Of a DNA stretch of 64,000 nucleotides, positions 7,633 through 17,168 are shown one piece after another. Made by a program: the position numbers and the translations under genes. Origin of the DNA: Marinobacterium mangrovicola (GTDB lineage Bacteria > Pseudomonadota > Gammaproteobacteria > Pseudomonadales > Balneatricaceae); NCBI RefSeq assembly GCF_004339595.1, contig NZ_SMFU01000011.1, forward strand, positions 1 to 64,000. Direction: 5' to 3'. Under the pieces are notes generated by a model. That model searched no databases and had not been told where the DNA came from. It was given only the letters and a program-made list of their open reading frames with translations. The stretch's first letter is position 1. Each line of letters opens with the position of its first letter.

Positions 7633-8967
7633 ATGAACAGAAATTTTAAGATTGGACGATGGATGATGCCGCTGCTGCTAATGCTGGCCTTCATCTCAAC
7701 AACGTTGAGGGCTCAGGAGGTGGCGCTTGATCTGAGCCTGGCCACCCCGGTGATGGTGGCGGACCAGGTGCAAAAAGCGTTTATAAAAATCTCCCTTGAT
7801 GGTTTTGAACTGCCGGGCGAGCGGCAGCGCACACCGGCCAACGTGGCGATCGTGCTGGACCGTTCCGGCTCCATGAGCGGGGAGAAAATAGCGCAGGCGC
7901 GAGAGGCGGCGATCATGGCGCTGGAGCGTCTGGATCAACGCGATATAGTGTCCATCGTCGCCTACGACAATGCCGTGGAGGTTGTTGTGCCGGCCACCAA
8001 ACTGAGTGAGCCACAGCCAGTGTATCGTGCTATTCGCCGTATCCGCGCCGGCGGTAATACCGCGCTGTATGCCGGGGTCAGCCAGGGTGCCAGGGAGCTG
8101 CGCAAGTTTCTCGATCGCAACCGCGTCAACCGGGTGATTCTGCTCTCCGACGGTCTGGCTAACGTGGGGCCGCAGACACCCAGCGAACTGGGCCGCTTGG
8201 GGATGGAGCTGTCGCGCGAGGGGATCAGCGTTACCACAATAGGCCTGGGCCTGGGGTATAACGAGGATCTGATGACCCAGCTGGCGGGCATGAGCGATGG
8301 TAACCACGCCTTTGTCGAGAACGCCGCCGATCTGGCGAGAATCTTCCAGTACGAGTTCGGCGATGTGATGTCGGTGGTGGCTCAGGACCTAGTGATCGAG
8401 ATTCAGTGCCTTAACGGCGTGCGTCCGCTGCGTCTGCTGGGGCGCGAAGGCGAGGTCAGTGGCGACCGTGTCAGCACCCGTTTGAATCAGCTCTACAGCG
8501 AGCAGGAGAAATACCTGGTGCTGGAGGTGGAGGTACCGGCGCAGCAGGCGGGTAAAGAGCTGGAACTGGCCAAGGTGCAGATCGATTACGCCAATCTGGC
8601 CACCCAGCGACAGAGCCGTTTGGATGGCAAGGTGCTTGCCAGCTTCACTACCTCTGAAGCGGAGGTTGAACAGGCGCTGGATAAACCGGCACTGGAATCC
8701 GCCGTTGAGCAGGTGGCCAACGAATACAGCCGCAAGGCGGTGGAACGCCGTGACCAGGGCGATGTGGCTGGCGCTCGCAGTCTGATGGAAGAGAGCGCAG
8801 CCTATCTGGGTGCCCAGGCGGAAGCGCTGGCGTCACCGGAACTGAAAGCTCAGGAGGAGGAAGCGCTGCAGGATGCTGATAAGCTATCGTCAGAACAGGA
8901 CTGGAACCGTCAGCGCAAAGAGCTGCGTGAGAAACAGTATAAGCGCTCGAACCAGCAGTCCTATTAA
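7633..8967 (+). CDS. Exported von Willebrand factor A domain protein
   Basis: 444 residues. An N-terminal signal sequence or anchor (residues 10-28, ending LRAQ) is followed by a vWA domain (about 70-245) with a complete MIDAS: D76-R-S78-G-S80, a threonine in GGNTALYAG and an aspartate in LLSDGLANVG. A beta-rich middle and a charged, helix-prone C-terminal tail (about 360-444) complete it. vWA domains bind partners through a divalent metal, so this may be an envelope binding or assembly protein. It sits 92 bases before the sensor kinase on the same strand, with an excellent AAGGAG box. The link to that kinase is by position only. Confidence 0.88.
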   Translation: MNRNFKIGRWMMPLLLMLAFISTTLRAQEVALDLSLATPVMVADQVQKAFIKISLDGFELPGERQRTPANVAIVLDRSGSMSGEKIAQAREAAIMALERLDQRDIVSIVAYDNAVEVVVPATKLSEPQPVYRAIRRIRAGGNTALYAGVSQGARELRKFLDRNRVNRVILLSDGLANVGPQTPSELGRLGMELSREGISVTTIGLGLGYNEDLMTQLAGMSDGNHAFVENAADLARIFQYEFGDVMSVVAQDLVIEIQCLNGVRPLRLLGREGEVSGDRVSTRLNQLYSEQEKYLVLEVEVPAQQAGKELELAKVQIDYANLATQRQSRLDGKVLASFTTSEAEVEQALDKPALESAVEQVANEYSRKAVERRDQGDVAGARSLMEESAAYLGAQAEALASPELKAQEEEALQDADKLSSEQDWNRQRKELREKQYKRSNQQSY

Positions 8968-9059
8968 TCGCTGCTGAAAAGCTACCTGCGTTGCCGAATG
9001 CTGCTTCGGTAACGCTTTTGAGCAACCCTTACAGTCAATAATCCAAAGTCGGGAGTCAG

Positions 9060-11030
9060 ATGAAACGCCGAGCCGCCATACTGTTGACCCTGCTGGTCGT
9101 GCTGCCGCTGCTGCTGCTGGGCTGGCTCGGTTTCAAGTTTCAGCAGAACGAGCAGGAGCTGGTGGGGCTGCAGTTGCAGAAGCTGATCGAGCAGCAGCTC
9201 GAGTCGGTGGATAACCAGCTGCAGACCCACTTTCAGCAGCTCGAAATTCTGCTTCAGCGTCAGGCCGACAGTCTCTACCGTCTGGCCGATCCCGACTATC
9301 CCAGCAACCGTTTGCGCAACTTTGTCTTCGGTTCCGGCCAGGTACAGCAGCTGTTCGTTCTGGACCAGAATGACCAGCGCCTGTTTCCACCGCTCGATAC
9401 GCCGCTGAATGCTGGCGAACAGCGGCTGGTGGATGTGCTGGAGCCGCTCTGGAGCTCCCCCGGTCTGTTCCATCCCGGGCAGCCCGGTTCGCCTGTCTCC
9501 AATGAGGTAGCGCCGGCACAGATGGAGGAGCTAAGGGCCGCCCCAAGCCTGTCCAAATCGGCGGAGTACTTTGCCACCGGCCAGCTTGCCCAGCGCGCGC
9601 CGGCGGAGCTATCCGCGCCGATGAGTGACTACGCGGACAGCCAGGTCATGAAAAGCGCCGACAGTGCAAAGATCGAAATCGCAGATAGCGGTAAAAAGGA
9701 AAGCGCAGCAAACGATGGAGCCGACAGCGATAGCGCTGTCGCGGCGCAGCCCAGTGCCGAAGCTGAGGCCGAGATAGCATCCCGCGGTTCTTTCTCGAGC
9801 CGCCAATCAGCCGAGCAGCTAGCTGCAGCGCCGGAGCCCCAGCTGCGCTCCGATCTGGAAGGCAACGCTCTGTTGGAAAGCGCCGCTCAGCCTGAAGGAG
9901 AGAGCGCAAGCGGCGAAGAGAGCTCCGGCTGGATATCCTGGTACGTGGATTCCCGTCTGATGCACATCTTCTGGTGGCGCGATCCGGTGGGTCGCACCCT
10001 CGGCTTTGTCCTCGACCCCGGCCGTTTGCAGGCCGATCTGATCGCCCGTCTGCCGGACCAGCAGCAGGGCATTGAAGAGCTGGGCGATGCACAGATCCGC
10101 CTGCTCAATAGCCGTAACGAGAATATCTACAGCTGGGGCGATTACGCCGGTGATGGTCCCGCGCTGAGAAGCCTGGGCCTGAACCATCCGCTGGGAAGCT
10201 GGCGCCTTGAATACCATGGGCCTGGTCTGCAGCGTGCGACGCCTTCGCTCTGGCTGACACTGGCGGCGCCGTTGGTGCTGCTGGGGCTGGGGCTCACGGG
10301 GCTGGGTTACCTGCTCTATCGCGAACAGAAGCGCGAGTCGCTGCTGGCGCGGCAGCGGGTCAACTTCGTCAACCAGGTCTCCCATGAGCTGAAAACCCCG
10401 CTGACCAATGTGCGCCTCTATGCCGAGATGCTGGAGCAGCGCCTGGAGGGCGAAGCAGATCCCGCCACCGGACGCTACCTCGGCGTGATCACCGATGAGA
10501 GCCAGCGCCTGTCGCGGCTGATCGACAACGTGCTCAGTTTCTCGCGGCTGCAACGTCAGCAGCTCAAGCTGTCACCGCAACTGGCCGATCCGGATGAGCA
10601 GATCAGCCGGGTGCTGGGCACCTTTGCGCCCTTGCTGCGACAGCGCGGTATCGAGCCCTTGTTTGAACCGGGTATCGGTACCAGCCAACACTACGACAGC
10701 GCCGCGCTGGAGCAGATTCTCAACAACCTGCTGAGCAACTGCGAGAAATACGCCCCCGACAGCGGTGAGCTGAAACTCAGCTCCTGGATGGAAGGCTCGA
10801 TGCTCTCTATTCAGGTGCAGGACAACGGCCCCGGCATCGAGGACAGCGAGCGGGAGAGGGTTTTCGATCCGTTCTACCGCAGCAGCAGCCGTTTGACCGA
10901 TGGCGTTTCCGGCACCGGTATTGGCCTGGGGCTGGCGCGGGATCTGGCGCGTGCCCATGGCGGCGAGCTGAGCCTGGAGCGCTGTGAAAAAGGCGCCTGT
11001 TTTACGATTCGACTGGAGACCGGACGATGA
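9060..11030 (+). CDS. Membrane sensor histidine kinase with long low-complexity periplasmic region
   Basis: 656 residues. TM1 is about residues 6-25 and TM2 about 396-418. The periplasmic part between them includes a stretch (about 180-300) dominated by Ser, Ala, Glu, Asp and Gln. No HAMP domain is evident. The cytoplasmic kinase core has the H box SHELKTPLTN with phospho-acceptor H442, an N box near NNLLSNCEKYAP, and ATP-lid motifs DNGPGIE and GTGIGLGLA. Its last codons overlap the regulator start (ATGA), so kinase and regulator are translationally coupled. With the upstream vWA gene it may form an envelope-sensing unit. The signal is unknown. Confidence 0.92.
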   Translation: MKRRAAILLTLLVVLPLLLLGWLGFKFQQNEQELVGLQLQKLIEQQLESVDNQLQTHFQQLEILLQRQADSLYRLADPDYPSNRLRNFVFGSGQVQQLFVLDQNDQRLFPPLDTPLNAGEQRLVDVLEPLWSSPGLFHPGQPGSPVSNEVAPAQMEELRAAPSLSKSAEYFATGQLAQRAPAELSAPMSDYADSQVMKSADSAKIEIADSGKKESAANDGADSDSAVAAQPSAEAEAEIASRGSFSSRQSAEQLAAAPEPQLRSDLEGNALLESAAQPEGESASGEESSGWISWYVDSRLMHIFWWRDPVGRTLGFVLDPGRLQADLIARLPDQQQGIEELGDAQIRLLNSRNENIYSWGDYAGDGPALRSLGLNHPLGSWRLEYHGPGLQRATPSLWLTLAAPLVLLGLGLTGLGYLLYREQKRESLLARQRVNFVNQVSHELKTPLTNVRLYAEMLEQRLEGEADPATGRYLGVITDESQRLSRLIDNVLSFSRLQRQQLKLSPQLADPDEQISRVLGTFAPLLRQRGIEPLFEPGIGTSQHYDSAALEQILNNLLSNCEKYAPDSGELKLSSWMEGSMLSIQVQDNGPGIEDSERERVFDPFYRSSSRLTDGVSGTGIGLGLARDLARAHGGELSLERCEKGACFTIRLETGR

Positions 11031-11728
11031 AAGTGCTGATCGCCGAAGATGATCTCAACATCCGGCTGGGGTTGTGTGATCTGCTGGAAGCAGAGGGTTA
11101 CGACTGTATAGAAGCGGCCGACGGCGAGCAGGCCTGGACGCTCTACAGCGAGCGTATTGCCGGGCAGCCGGAGCCGGCACTGGTGCTGCTCGATATCATG
11201 ATGCCGAAGCTGGATGGCTACAGCGTCTGCAAACGGATCCGCCAGCAGGATCAGCAGATTCCGGTGATCTTTATCACCGCCAAGTCGGAAGAGATCGACC
11301 AAGTGCTGGGGCTTGAGCTCGGCGCCGATGACTACATCAAAAAGCCGTTTGGCAGCCGTGAGGTGATCGCCCGCATCCATGCAGTGACCCGCCGCTCTCT
11401 GGCGGCGGCTCAGCCGGAACCGGATAATGAAAGCTTCGAGATGGCGGACCTGAGCGTTTTCCCGGCGCAACTGCGGGCAGAGCGGGGCGGTGTAAAAATC
11501 GATCTGAGCCTGCGCGACATGCAGATTCTGCAACTGCTGCACAGCAACAGGGGCAGGGTGCTGAGTCGCGATGAACTGTTCGACCGCTGCTGGGGGCGGC
11601 GTTACCTGCCCAACAGCCGCACCCTGGATCAGCATATCTCCAAGCTGCGCAAGGCGGTGGAGCGCGACGTGCAGACACCGGAGATTATCGTCACCGTGCA
11701 TGGTGTCGGTTACCGCTACGACGGTTAA
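11027..11728 (+). CDS. OmpR/PhoB-family response regulator
   Basis: 233 residues. The receiver domain (1-120) carries acidic residues at EDD (7-9), phospho-acceptor D56 in LLDIMMP and lysine in YIKKPFG. The C-terminal winged-helix DNA-binding domain (about 135-232) ends with HGVGYRYDG, typical of the family. It starts inside the last codons of the kinase gene (4-base overlap), so it is almost certainly the partner. Target genes are not visible, though the vWA gene is an obvious candidate. Confidence 0.95.
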   Translation: MKVLIAEDDLNIRLGLCDLLEAEGYDCIEAADGEQAWTLYSERIAGQPEPALVLLDIMMPKLDGYSVCKRIRQQDQQIPVIFITAKSEEIDQVLGLELGADDYIKKPFGSREVIARIHAVTRRSLAAAQPEPDNESFEMADLSVFPAQLRAERGGVKIDLSLRDMQILQLLHSNRGRVLSRDELFDRCWGRRYLPNSRTLDQHISKLRKAVERDVQTPEIIVTVHGVGYRYDG

Positions 11729-11773
11729 TACCGCTGGCTTGAGCATTAGGAAGGACCAGGGGAAATAAGGAGT

Positions 11774-11799
11774 GGTGCCCGCCCGGTTATTCGGGCACC
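11774..11799 (+). terminator. Hairpin after the two-component operon
   Basis: Stem GGTGCCCG/CGGGCACC (8 bp) with a 10-base loop, 46 bases after the regulator stop. No T run follows, so termination is likely weak or factor-dependent. Confidence 0.4.
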
Positions 11800-11984
11800 T
11801 GTGAAGGTGAGCGCTTCAAGAGCCATCAGTGTGTGGAGTCGCGGGTGAGGCGCCGCGACAAAAATGGTACTTGCTCAACCTCCACTGAGACCACCTGAGC
11901 CGGACGACTGGAAGGGGAGGCAGTCGAATGGGGTCTCTGGGGAGTTGTTACTGCTTAATTTATAACCTCTTAATTTGGGACCAC

Positions 11985-12539
11985 TCAGGCCGGCGTGTGT
12001 TCCACCTCCTTTGCATCATTTGCTTCACGACGTTTGTGGCCGTCGCGCAGGTGGGAAATACCCTCGCCGCTGAGGCTCATGCCCTCCAGTGCGAACGCCT
12101 TGCCGAAGCCTTTTACATAGCGTCCGCGCCTTGGTGTCAGGCGGAACAGTTTGAAGTCGGTGAGCTTGCTCAGGCCTTCGATACGCGGCCCGAGACGATC
12201 GGCGAGATACCCGACTCCGGTGTGCCAGGCTTCGCTTTCGGTTTCGATCATCTCCGATTGCACCATGTAGCTGACACGACGGCGGGCGAACAGCTCTTCG
12301 GCACTGTCTTCGTCCTCGATAATCAGTAAAGACGCAACCCTGTTGTTCTGCAGGTTAACGGCGTGGATGGCGATTTCGCTAAGCAGCAGATAAATCTGCC
12401 CATCCACGCAGGTAAACGGTGCGTACGAGGCATAGGGCTCTCCATCCGGCGTCAGGGTCGAAAGCATCAGGCTGCGGCGGCTGTTGATAAACGCCAGTAC
12501 CTCGGCGGCGACTTTCTCGCCATGGTTGTTCAGAGTCAT
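11985..12539 (-). CDS. hutZ: Heme utilisation protein HutZ (split-barrel, heme-degrading family)
   Basis: 184 residues with the FMN-binding split-barrel fold of the pyridoxamine-phosphate-oxidase superfamily and the HugZ/HutZ subgroup features: RRSLMLSTLTPDGEPYASYA at residues 21-40 and a C-terminal RGRYVKGFGKAF segment. HutZ proteins bind heme in the cytosol and open its ring to release iron. It is the last gene of the TonB receptor-hutX-hutZ unit, and its start overlaps the hutX stop by 4 bases. In Vibrio the operon also contains hutW, which is not in this locus. Confidence 0.9.
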   Translation of the reverse strand: MTLNNHGEKVAAEVLAFINSRRSLMLSTLTPDGEPYASYAPFTCVDGQIYLLLSEIAIHAVNLQNNRVASLLIIEDEDSAEELFARRRVSYMVQSEMIETESEAWHTGVGYLADRLGPRIEGLSKLTDFKLFRLTPRRGRYVKGFGKAFALEGMSLSGEGISHLRDGHKRREANDAKEVEHTPA

Positions 12540-13000
12540 GATGCAAGTCCTGCGATGTTAGCGTTCAGAGGCTGTGCCTCGTTGGCCAAGGCGTCTTCCT
12601 TGACCTGTTGAAACGCCGTGATCTGATCCGAGAACAGGCTGCCGTACTCGTCGCGGCCGAGAAAAACCTTGAAAATCACCTCGCCCGCGGCATCGCAGAA
12701 GACAAAGGCGTAGCTTTCGCGACCGCCGCGCAGGCTCTCCTGAAAGCGGATCTCGCTGACCAGGTTCAACGCTAGATGGCCCTGAAAGCCAGCACCCTCT
12801 GGCACCAGATTGAAGTAGCCATGGCCCAGCTGCCCCTTGGGGAAGGGGCCTTTGAACTCGAACACCGAGCCGCCGTGCTGCACGATGGTCATCAGCTCAC
12901 CCCATTCGGTGAGCGCTTCCAGCAACCCCTGCGCCCGATCACCGGGCAGCACCGCGACTTTTCCTGTCGGTGCTAGCTCTGTCACAGCAAGTTCTGTCAT
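12536..13000 (-). CDS. hutX: Cytosolic heme carrier HutX (ChuX family)
   Basis: 154 residues of the HutX/ChuX heme-carrier family. In Vibrio cholerae HutX hands heme to HutZ. Family features include VLPGDRAQGLLEALTEWG near the N-terminus and GPFPKGQLGHGYFNL in the centre. It sits 11 bases after the receptor stop, overlaps hutZ by 4 bases and has a GAGGAG box. The tight hutX-hutZ pair and the neighbouring receptor strongly support the assignment. Confidence 0.9.
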   Translation of the reverse strand: MTELAVTELAPTGKVAVLPGDRAQGLLEALTEWGELMTIVQHGGSVFEFKGPFPKGQLGHGYFNLVPEGAGFQGHLALNLVSEIRFQESLRGGRESYAFVFCDAAGEVIFKVFLGRDEYGSLFSDQITAFQQVKEDALANEAQPLNANIAGLAS

Positions 13001-13011
13001 GGCAAGACTCC

Positions 13012-15129
13012 TCAGAATCGATAGGTGGTGGACAGAATCACTTCGCGACCGGCCTCATCCAGGCTCTCCCAGGCGCGGCGGTAATCCCGGTCCGTCAGGT
13101 TGTTTACGGTAAGGTCGAACGACAGCCCCGGCATCTGCTGCGGCGACCAGCTGGCGTAGAGGTCTGTCAGGGTATAGCCGTCGTAGGCGCTGCCATCACT
13201 TTCGGCGTAATCGGTATGGTTCTGCTGGCGGGCGTGCTGAACGCGCATGCCGGTGAGCAGCTGATCGCTCCAGAAGCGGTAGCTCAGATCCGCCTTCAGC
13301 GTATCCGCCGGAATATTGGTCAGATCGTCACCGGTTTCTCGGTCTTCGCCGCGGGTCATGCCGTAGCCCAGCTCCAGCTTCAGGCCGTTAAGGCGGTAGG
13401 CGGTGCTCAGCTCGAAGCCGCGCAGCCGTGCCTTGTCCACGTTGGTCCAGGTGGTGTAACCGGCATCCATCACCGGGGCGAAGCTCGGGTTGGTGACGAT
13501 CTGTTCGATAAAGTTATCCACCCGGTTCTCGAACAGGGAGAACTGCACGCTCAGCTCGTCATTGCCGATCAAGTTGTTCCAGTGACCGTTGGCGATAATC
13601 TCGGTGTTGGCGGCTTCCTCGGCATCCAGGTCCGGGTTGGAGATAAAGTTGTTACAGAAGCCGGGGAACAGGCAGAAGTGAGTGCCGGTGGTGTACAGCT
13701 CCTCGACGCTGGGTGCGCGGAAGGCGCGTTCATGACGCAGCGACAGGTTACCCCAGGTAACCGGTGACCAGGTCAGCGTGGCTGCCGGTGAAAAGGCGCT
13801 GTCGGAGCGGTCATCCATGCCATCCGCATCGGTGGCAAAGCGGTCAAAGCGGCCACCGAACTCGGCGGACCAGTCGTTACTCAGTGCCACCCGCGCCTGC
13901 ATAAAGGCGCCGATATTATCGGTTTCGCCGTCTGGCGGGGCGGGGCGGTTTGCGCCGCTGCGATGGCCGACAAAGTCTTCGTGGTAGCCGTCGATACCGT
14001 AGAGCAGACGCCAGTTATCCAGATCCGACTGGTTACTGAAGTTGAAGCCGTAGGACTCAAGCTCGGTGCTGTCGGCGCGGTCGTCGCTGATACGGGTTTC
14101 ATCCATATCCACTTCGCTGCGCCAGAGTGTCAGGTTGGCGTTAAGCAGTGGCGATGCGGTATCCAGGTTGTAACCCAGGCGGTAGTTGCGGGTGCGGGTG
14201 TCGCGGTCGATCATAAAGTTGCTGCCGCCCACCGGCGCGGCACCGTTGGACGGAACGGAGCCATCGCCATTGGCCTCCAGGTAGCTCAACTCCAGCGACT
14301 GGTCCGCATCGATCTGCCACTGCAGCTTGGCCAGGCCGCCGTTATCCTTGATCGCCGAGCCTTCCAGGTCGCTGCCGTCGCCCTGTTCGATATTGTTGCT
14401 GTCGCGATAGAAGCCGCCCAGCAGCCAGCTCACCGAATCCGCACGGCCGGCGATGGCGCCCACCGATGACTGCATATCGTTATTGGCGTTATGGCCGGTT
14501 TTCACCAGGCCGCCAAAGCTGGCGTCCCCTTCAAGCAGATCTTCCGGCGTCAGCGTTTCCTGGGCGATCACACCGCCGATAGCGCCGGAACCCCAGAGCG
14601 AGCTGGCCGGCCCCTTGATCACTTCGATGCGGCTGATCAGCTGCGGCGGCAGCAGGTAATCCGGGCGGTGGCCGGATTGGAAGTCCTGACGCACGCCATC
14701 CAGCGTCTGCAGCACGCGAGGACCAGAAAGACCGCGGATATTCACCGTTTGGCCATTGGCGCGGGGGCCGCCCTGAATACTCACGTTGGGCGAGGTGGCG
14801 ACCGCCTCGGGCACCGACTGCGGCTGCTGCTGGTCGAGGTCGTCCTGTTCAATCACTGATACGGAACGACCGCTCTCGCTCACCGTTTCATCGCTACGGG
14901 TGGCGTTGATTCTGATCTCGCCCAGGTTGAACTGTTGTTCCGCCGCCAGGCTTGCGCTCGAGATCGCGCAGAGGGCCGTGCCTATCGCCAGTGCCAGTCC
15001 GCAGCGGCCGGCAAGCTGTTTGTTTGCAAACCGATTACGGGTTTTGGCGTTGTTATCCGGTGTATCAGTAATTCCGTTTAGATCTACCTGTTGCTGCATG
15101 TCCCATCTCGCGTTCGAAGCCGTTGTCAT
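13012..15129 (-). CDS. TonB-dependent outer-membrane heme/hemoglobin receptor
   Basis: 705 residues. The signal peptide region (about 40-62, ending SLAAEQ) is preceded by an unusually long polar N-terminal stretch of about 40 residues. The plug domain has GEIRINATRSDETVSESG (TonB-box region), VNIRGLSGPRVLQTLDGVRQ and IEVIKGPASSLWGSGAIGG. A 22-strand-type barrel follows, ending in an aromatic residue (TTYRF), as expected for outer-membrane insertion. The barrel includes the FRAPSVEELY motif of heme receptors. Leading gene of the leftward heme operon, with AGGAG before the ATG and the Fur box about 35 bases upstream. A shorter start near the signal peptide cannot be excluded. Confidence 0.92.
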   Translation of the reverse strand: MTTASNARWDMQQQVDLNGITDTPDNNAKTRNRFANKQLAGRCGLALAIGTALCAISSASLAAEQQFNLGEIRINATRSDETVSESGRSVSVIEQDDLDQQQPQSVPEAVATSPNVSIQGGPRANGQTVNIRGLSGPRVLQTLDGVRQDFQSGHRPDYLLPPQLISRIEVIKGPASSLWGSGAIGGVIAQETLTPEDLLEGDASFGGLVKTGHNANNDMQSSVGAIAGRADSVSWLLGGFYRDSNNIEQGDGSDLEGSAIKDNGGLAKLQWQIDADQSLELSYLEANGDGSVPSNGAAPVGGSNFMIDRDTRTRNYRLGYNLDTASPLLNANLTLWRSEVDMDETRISDDRADSTELESYGFNFSNQSDLDNWRLLYGIDGYHEDFVGHRSGANRPAPPDGETDNIGAFMQARVALSNDWSAEFGGRFDRFATDADGMDDRSDSAFSPAATLTWSPVTWGNLSLRHERAFRAPSVEELYTTGTHFCLFPGFCNNFISNPDLDAEEAANTEIIANGHWNNLIGNDELSVQFSLFENRVDNFIEQIVTNPSFAPVMDAGYTTWTNVDKARLRGFELSTAYRLNGLKLELGYGMTRGEDRETGDDLTNIPADTLKADLSYRFWSDQLLTGMRVQHARQQNHTDYAESDGSAYDGYTLTDLYASWSPQQMPGLSFDLTVNNLTDRDYRRAWESLDEAGREVILSTTYRF

Positions 15130-15162
15130 ATTCTCCTATTACAAAAGCATGTAATTATTGCT

Positions 15163-15181
15163 AATGCAAATCGTTATCATT
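15163..15181. promoter_or_regulatory. Fur box between divergent heme operons
   Basis: TGCAAATCGTTATCA (15165-15179), read on the other strand as TGATAACGATTTGCA, matches the 7-1-7 Fur core TGATAAT-n-ATTATCA at most positions. It lies between the receptor start (15129) and hutB start (15289), with AT-rich promoter-like sequence on both sides. One site could therefore repress both operons when iron is plentiful. Confidence 0.75.
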
Positions 15182-15288
15182 AATATTTATAAAAGTTGAG
15201 CGGCGTAGTGGGGGCATGAAGCCAGCGCGACGCTCGTCAGGAAGTACAACCTTCGATACACAAAGCCTGCGATACAAAGGAAATAGCG

Positions 15289-16140
15289 ATGCTTTTGTCA
15301 GTGAGAATAGTGGTGATCGGTCTGGTTCTGATGTCGGCGATGCTGCTGGCGCCCGGAAGCTACGCGGAAGGCCTGCCAGGCAGCCAACGCATAGTGAGCA
15401 CCGATGGCGCGACCACCGAGATTCTGCTGGCGTTGGGGATGCAGGATGAGCTGGTCGCGGTGGATGTCACCAGCGTCCTGCCGGGCACCCTGGCCGATCT
15501 TCCCAGTGTCGGTTATCACCGCACACTGTCGGCGGAAGGGGTGATGAGCATGGATCCGGATCTCGTTGTAGGTAGCGAACATATGGGGCCGCCACCGGTG
15601 ATCGCCCAGCTGGAAGCCGCCGGCGTCAGCGTGGTGCGTCAGCCTTCTGCACACAGTATTGACGGTCTCAAGGCTAATATCGAACAGCTGGCCGCCAGTC
15701 TGGCCGACGGCGCCGACAGTAGCTCACTGCTTGGGGAAATCGATGAACAGCAGCAGAAACTGCAGCGGCAAAGCCTGAAAGGGATGCGGGCGATTTTTCT
15801 GCTGACTGCCGAAAACCGCCTGCGTTTGTCCGGCCAGGGGACTGCCGGTGACGCGCTGCTTAAACTGACCGGCGCCACAAACCCTGCCGACTTCGATAAT
15901 TACCGTTCGGTCACGGCGGAAACCCTGCTCTCCTATGAACCGGAACTGATCATCGTCGCCGCTGAGGGGGAAGCTGGTACGGCTGAGAAACTGCTCAGCG
16001 AACAGCCGCTGCTGAGCCATACACCGGCGGCGCAGAATAACCGCATCATCGCCGTGGATGGCCGCACATTGGTGGCCGGTATCGGCCCCGGTGCGGTGCG
16101 TGAGGCGCTGCGCGTGGTCGAGCAGTTGCAGGACAACTGA
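15289..16140 (+). CDS. hutB: Periplasmic heme-binding protein of the heme ABC importer
   Basis: 283 residues. The signal peptide ends SYAEG near residue 26. A two-lobed class III binding protein follows, with the start pattern SQRIVSTDGATTEILLALGM and VDGRTLVAGIGPGAVREAL near the end, as in HutB/HmuT. It receives heme from the TonB receptor and passes it to HutC. AAGGA lies 7 bases before the ATG. First gene of hutBCD, 1 base before hutC. Confidence 0.93.
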   Translation: MLLSVRIVVIGLVLMSAMLLAPGSYAEGLPGSQRIVSTDGATTEILLALGMQDELVAVDVTSVLPGTLADLPSVGYHRTLSAEGVMSMDPDLVVGSEHMGPPPVIAQLEAAGVSVVRQPSAHSIDGLKANIEQLAASLADGADSSSLLGEIDEQQQKLQRQSLKGMRAIFLLTAENRLRLSGQGTAGDALLKLTGATNPADFDNYRSVTAETLLSYEPELIIVAAEGEAGTAEKLLSEQPLLSHTPAAQNNRIIAVDGRTLVAGIGPGAVREALRVVEQLQDN

Positions 16141-16141
16141 G

Positions 16142-17167
16142 ATGCGGATTCCCGCGTTTCGGGTTGCGCTGGCGCTGATCGGCGCGCTTGCTATCAGCCT
16201 GGTGCTGTCGATCGCCACCGGCCCGCTGGCGCTGCCCGGCTCGCAAAGCCTGCTGGCACTTATCGATCATCTGTTCGACTCGCAGCTGGCGCAACTGCAG
16301 GAATATCAGCGCGCCGTCATTGTGGATATGCGCCTGCCGCGCACCCTGCTGGCGGTGCTGACCGGCGCGCTGCTGGCCCAGTGCGGCGCGGTGATGCAGG
16401 GGCTGTTTCGCAACCCGCTGGCGGACCCCGGCATTATCGGTGTGTCATCCGGTGCTGCGGTGGGCGCGGTGCTGGCAATCGTCGCCGCACCTGCGGCCTG
16501 GGTGGCCTGGGCTACACCGGTGGCGGCGTTTTCCACCGGTCTTCTGACCACGCTGGCGGTCTACGCATTGGCGCGCACAGCCAACGGTACCTCGGTCACC
16601 ATACTGTTGCTGGCCGGTGTCGCGCTGGCGGCGTTCGCCGGTTCCGCCATCGGCCTGATGAGTTACTTTGCCAGTGATCAGGATCTGCGCTCGCTCAGTC
16701 TGTGGCAAATGGGTTCTCTGACCTCAGCCTCCAGTCAGGGGTTGTTACTGTCACTGGCGGCCCTGGTTCTTACCTCCATCCAGTTTCAACGTCGCGCCGC
16801 TGCGCTGAATGCGCTGCTGCTGGGCGAGGCGGAAGCACGTCACCTGGGCATCCAGGTGGAAAGGCTCAAGCTTGAACTGATTCTGCTCACCGCCGTGGCA
16901 GTAGGTATCGCCGTGGCCAACACCGGGGTGATCGGCTTTGTCGGTTTGGTGGTGCCACATATCGTGCGCATGCTGGTGGGCCCGGATCACAAACTCCTGC
17001 TGCCGCTATCTGCAGTGTGCGGCGCATTGATGCTGTTGCTGGCGGATACGCTGGCACGAGTGCTGGTGCCGCCCGCGGAGATACCGGTGGGGATCATCAC
17101 CGCGTTGATCGGCGCTCCCTTCTTTCTTTTCCTGCTAATTAAACAGCGTAGGCTGGGGAAGCTTTAA
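16142..17167 (+). CDS. hutC: Heme ABC transporter permease (FecCD family)
   Basis: 341 residues. The frame is open back to 16058, but the ATG at 16142, one base after the hutB stop, gives a normal FecCD start (MRIPAFRVALALIGALAISL) and a conventional length. It has about ten membrane segments. Family marks are DMRLPRTLLAVLTGALLAQC, the NPLADPGIIGVSSGA region and GVIGFVGLVVPHIVRMLVGP, the loop that contacts the ATPase. It forms the heme channel of the inner membrane with HutD. The name hmuU is equivalent. Confidence 0.93.
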   Translation: MRIPAFRVALALIGALAISLVLSIATGPLALPGSQSLLALIDHLFDSQLAQLQEYQRAVIVDMRLPRTLLAVLTGALLAQCGAVMQGLFRNPLADPGIIGVSSGAAVGAVLAIVAAPAAWVAWATPVAAFSTGLLTTLAVYALARTANGTSVTILLLAGVALAAFAGSAIGLMSYFASDQDLRSLSLWQMGSLTSASSQGLLLSLAALVLTSIQFQRRAAALNALLLGEAEARHLGIQVERLKLELILLTAVAVGIAVANTGVIGFVGLVVPHIVRMLVGPDHKLLLPLSAVCGALMLLLADTLARVLVPPAEIPVGIITALIGAPFFLFLLIKQRRLGKL

Positions 17168-17168
17168 G

